Origin: an uncultured Clostridia bacterium
Lineage (GTDB): Bacteria; Bacillota; Clostridia; UMGS1810
Direction of reading: 5' to 3'
DNA: 6,532 nt
Assembly (NCBI GenBank): GCA_905210855.1
Contig: CAJLYL010000085.1
Location: 1-6,532, forward strand
Of the stretch, positions 4,650 to 6,532 are shown piece by piece. The translations under genes and the position numbers were made by a program. Under the pieces are notes generated by a model that was not told the origin of the DNA, did no database searches, and saw only the letters and a program-made list of their open reading frames with translations. Each line of letters opens with the position of its first letter. Within the stretch, counting starts at the first letter, position 1.

Positions 4650-5639
4650 CTATATTCCCAAAAGCGCCTTTATCGCCTCGATGTCAACACCGATGTTTGA
4701 TTTGTTGTATACACTCTGTATGAGTTTTGCCAGGGTGTTGTATCTCTCGGTGTCGGTCTGCGCCTGCCAGCGCGCGTCCTCGGCAGCGTCGCGCTCTTTC
4801 TGATAGTCGCGCGCCCTGTCCTCGGATTCCCTCTTGTACTGCTGCTCCGCAGCCCAGTGACGGTCGGATATTTCGTCGCGGTATTTCTGATACGCCGTGT
4901 TGACGTCGTATTTGATAGAATCCGCCAAATCCTGTGCCCCGTCGCGGTAGCGCTTGTAGTCCGCCTCTTTGTCGTACTCGTAGTCTGACACCGTATCGCG
5001 GTATTTTGAATAGCTGTCGTCCTCCATGCCGCGCAGTGTGTCGAGATTGGAGCGCAGCTCCTTGCCCTCGGATACGTACTTGTCGTAGGCGTCGTTGTAC
5101 ATATCCGTTGCTTTTTGCGCCAGCATGGCATTGTAGCGCGCCTTTGCCTGCGCCGCCGAGCTGTAAGCGTTTGTGCCCGGTATGCCGCCGGTGCGTGCAG
5201 CGCCCGTGGCGAGCGCCCTGTCATAGGCGTCGTCGCCTGCCTGCTCATAAACGCGCTTGTACAGCTGATACAGCGGGTCGGAATCCACATTGTAGCTGAA
5301 GTTTTCGCGGTTGGTTATCTTGTCGTACAGGGCGTTTATTTTGTCGCTGTACGGCGAGGCGTACTCGGGCCGGCTTTTGGCAGCCGTGCCGCTTGTCAGG
5401 TAATATGCGCTGCCGTCGTCGCCGCCGGTGTAGCCGCCGCCCTGACGGCGGATGCTGTTGGCATAGGCATTGGCTTTTGCCATGCCCATGGTGTCGTTTT
5501 CGCTCTGCGCTCTGTTGTAGTTGCGCTTTGCGGATATGATGCCCTCCAGGGCGTCATAGTCAAGTTCTTTGTCATAGTCAGAGATGTTGATGTCGCTGTT
5601 GTTCAGCAATAGCAGGTCTTTGTTTTTTTCTTTTTTCAT
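4650..5639 (-). CDS. Phage-like coiled-coil protein with YRD repeats, function unknown
   Basis: This 329-residue, strongly charged, Tyr-rich soluble protein has no signal peptide or membrane segment. The N-terminus is polar and probably disordered (to about 95), with a Gly-rich patch RQGGGYTGGDDG (65-76). It is followed by SDKINALYDKITNRENFSYNVDSDPLYQLY (98-127), a small-residue segment ATGAARTGGIPGTNAYSSAAQAKA (144-167), then a long helical, probably coiled-coil region (168-300). That region holds repeated motifs KYRDTVSD (212-219), RYRDGAQD (230-237) and KYRDEISD (252-259). From memory, the 'LYDKI.NRE.FSY...DPLYQ.Y' arrangement with YRD repeats is characteristic of proteins in Clostridia prophages and phage contigs, possibly virion-internal or scaffold-like; I cannot assign a role. 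AAAGGAG (5648-5654) precedes the ATG by 8 nt. The neighbouring minus-strand gene, also phage-like, lies 131 bp upstream. Confidence 0.8.
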   Translation of the reverse strand: MKKEKNKDLLLLNNSDINISDYDKELDYDALEGIISAKRNYNRAQSENDTMGMAKANAYANSIRRQGGGYTGGDDGSAYYLTSGTAAKSRPEYASPYSDKINALYDKITNRENFSYNVDSDPLYQLYKRVYEQAGDDAYDRALATGAARTGGIPGTNAYSSAAQAKARYNAMLAQKATDMYNDAYDKYVSEGKELRSNLDTLRGMEDDSYSKYRDTVSDYEYDKEADYKRYRDGAQDLADSIKYDVNTAYQKYRDEISDRHWAAEQQYKRESEDRARDYQKERDAAEDARWQAQTDTERYNTLAKLIQSVYNKSNIGVDIEAIKALLGI

Positions 5640-5770
5640 TATTTTTTCTCCTTTCAGTGTTTAATGTAGTGTAGGCGAGGGGTTTACAAGCTTATTTTAC
5701 AGCCCCTCCGTCAGCCTTTTTGACCTAATATTTTATGAATATAATATACATCACCGAGCCGCACCATATT

Positions 5771-6532
5771 TCACGAACTCACAATCCGCTTTGCCGATGT
5801 GGCGAAAAATTCGCGGGTGACGTCAATCAGCGTGAAATCTCCTGCTCCGCAGAACAGCAGGTCAAACTCTATGCACCGCCTTATCGGCAGCACGGCGGTT
5901 GCGTATTCCACATCGACGCCGCTTGCGTCGGTGTAAGTGCCGCAGTTCTCCCTGTCTCCGTCGCACACGGTTTTCACCGTGAATGCCGCGCCGTCGCCGA
6001 GCTTGTATTTGATAAACAGCTTGTCGTAATTCTTGGTGGCATAGCTGTCCTCGTCAAAGTGCAGCGCAAAGCTCCACGTCACGCTCTCCTCCGCCGATCT
6101 GTCGCCCGATATGCACTTGAGGAGCGAGCCGCACAGCAGATACAGCCGCCCGTCATTGTATACAAACTTGTCGGCATTCTCCGGCATATCCTCCATGTGC
6201 CAGCTCTTGTGCTCGGGGTCGTACACATAGATGCGCCTGCCGCTCAGCGCGCCGGCAAGCAGATAATATTTTTTGCCGTCCGTGCCTGCCTGCGACGCGT
6301 CGGCAATGTCGAGGTCGGTTTTTTGCGATATCAGCCGCGGCCTCGTGCCGTCATACATATACACGCCGCCTCTGCCCAGATAGTAGAGCGCGCCGCCCAC
6401 GCGGCAGAGGGTGTCGCGCGCGCCGTCCTTCACTCCGCAGCACTCCAGTGTGGATAGTGTGTAATTGTCGGGGGCGTTGCCGTAGATTTTGTGGATACAA
6501 TCCTCCTTAAAAGCAACCACACTGCCGCCGAA
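5771..6532 (-). CDS. Partial phage-like beta-rich structural protein, 5' end outside the window
   Basis: The frame gives 253 residues and the stop (TGA at 5771-5773), and remains open to the window edge. The first visible residues FGGSVVAFKEDCIHKIYG show that the gene starts beyond 6532. A GTG at 6520 is only an internal Val. The protein is built of beta-strand repeats resembling propeller blades: GGALYYLGRGGVYMYDGTRPRLIS, then DGKKYYLLAG...RIYVYDPEHKSWHMEDM, then FVYNDGRLYLLCG. A second part (WSFALHFDEDSYATKNYDKLFIKYKLGD onwards) looks like a beta-sandwich. The 'VAFKE..I.K.YG' opening followed by such blades recalls phage packaged-DNA stabilisation (P22 gp10-like) or head-tail proteins; this is a family impression, not a proven match. 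It is on the same strand as the YRD-repeat gene and may share an operon with it. Confidence 0.75.
   Translation of the reverse strand, partial: FGGSVVAFKEDCIHKIYGNAPDNYTLSTLECCGVKDGARDTLCRVGGALYYLGRGGVYMYDGTRPRLISQKTDLDIADASQAGTDGKKYYLLAGALSGRRIYVYDPEHKSWHMEDMPENADKFVYNDGRLYLLCGSLLKCISGDRSAEESVTWSFALHFDEDSYATKNYDKLFIKYKLGDGAAFTVKTVCDGDRENCGTYTDASGVDVEYATAVLPIRRCIEFDLLFCGAGDFTLIDVTREFFATSAKRIVSS

Noticed and set aside
4934..5612. Plus-strand open frames opposite the YRD-repeat gene, and a minus-strand Arg/Thr-rich frame at 4670-5290
   Set aside because: Composition-driven shadows in a GC-rich gene; the 4650-5639 frame has the ribosome site and a coherent protein.
5677..5708. GAGGGG/CCCCTC hairpin between the two phage-like genes
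   Set aside because: Only 6 bp with a 20-nt loop and no following T-run in either direction, too weak to call a terminator.
5735..6457. Plus-strand open frame of 240 codons
   Set aside because: It is antisense to the phage-like gene on the minus strand, has low-complexity Ala/Val/Arg/His-rich composition typical of shadow frames, and no ribosome site.
6502..6520. GTG at 6520 and nearby AAGGAGG (6502-6508, minus strand) as a start for the last gene
   Set aside because: The AAGGAGG lies after the GTG inside the coding sequence (Lys-Glu-Asp) with no start codon following it; the frame stays open to the window edge.

Overview
The window looks like chromosomal DNA from an endospore-lineage member of the Clostridia, probably an uncultured gut Oscillospirales/Ruminococcaceae-type organism. 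The reasons are a clear spo0A homologue, consensus Firmicutes promoters (TTGACA-N16/17-TATAAT type), strong GGAGG ribosome sites at about 8 nt spacing, a BspA-type leucine-rich-repeat secreted protein, and a moderately GC-rich base composition. No rRNA, tRNA, CRISPR array or insertion sequence is visible.

Layout. (1) 1-1021: pnuC (+), a vitamin B3-type transporter. It has its own promoter, a 12-bp inverted repeat overlapping the -10 box, and a roughly 110-nt leader that can fold into a terminator- or riboswitch-like structure. A long hairpin separates it from the convergent cupin gene. (2) 1038-2107: a cupin gene (-) and a merR-family regulator (+) diverge from a 128-bp intergenic region. The cupin promoter has a 19-bp spacer containing a perfect palindrome, the hallmark of a MerR-activated promoter. 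The merR gene ends at a 19-bp-stem terminator shared with the next gene. (3) 2118-3528: a secreted BspA-type LRR protein (-) with its own consensus promoter. (4) 3559-4329: spo0A (-), full length with an intact DNA-binding domain, but with Asn in place of the phosphoacceptor Asp. (5) 4330-4649: a 320-bp non-coding region with a sigma-A-like spo0A promoter, two 0A-like boxes one helical turn apart, and several hairpins. (6) 4650-6532: two genes (-) resembling phage or mobile-element structural proteins. One is a YRD-repeat coiled-coil protein; the other is a beta-rich protein cut by the window edge.

How the genes may work together. The merR/cupin pair forms a self-contained regulatory switch. 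pnuC appears individually regulated. spo0A and the LRR gene are on the same strand 130 bp apart with no obvious terminator between them, so read-through is possible. The usual upstream partner of spo0A, spoIVB, is not next to it; phage-like genes lie there instead. The most notable observation is the Asp-to-Asn change at the Spo0A phosphorylation site together with an unusual Pro beside the switch Ser. This suggests an unphosphorylatable or degenerate Spo0A in a non-sporulating lineage, a specialised paralogue, or a sequence error to be excluded.
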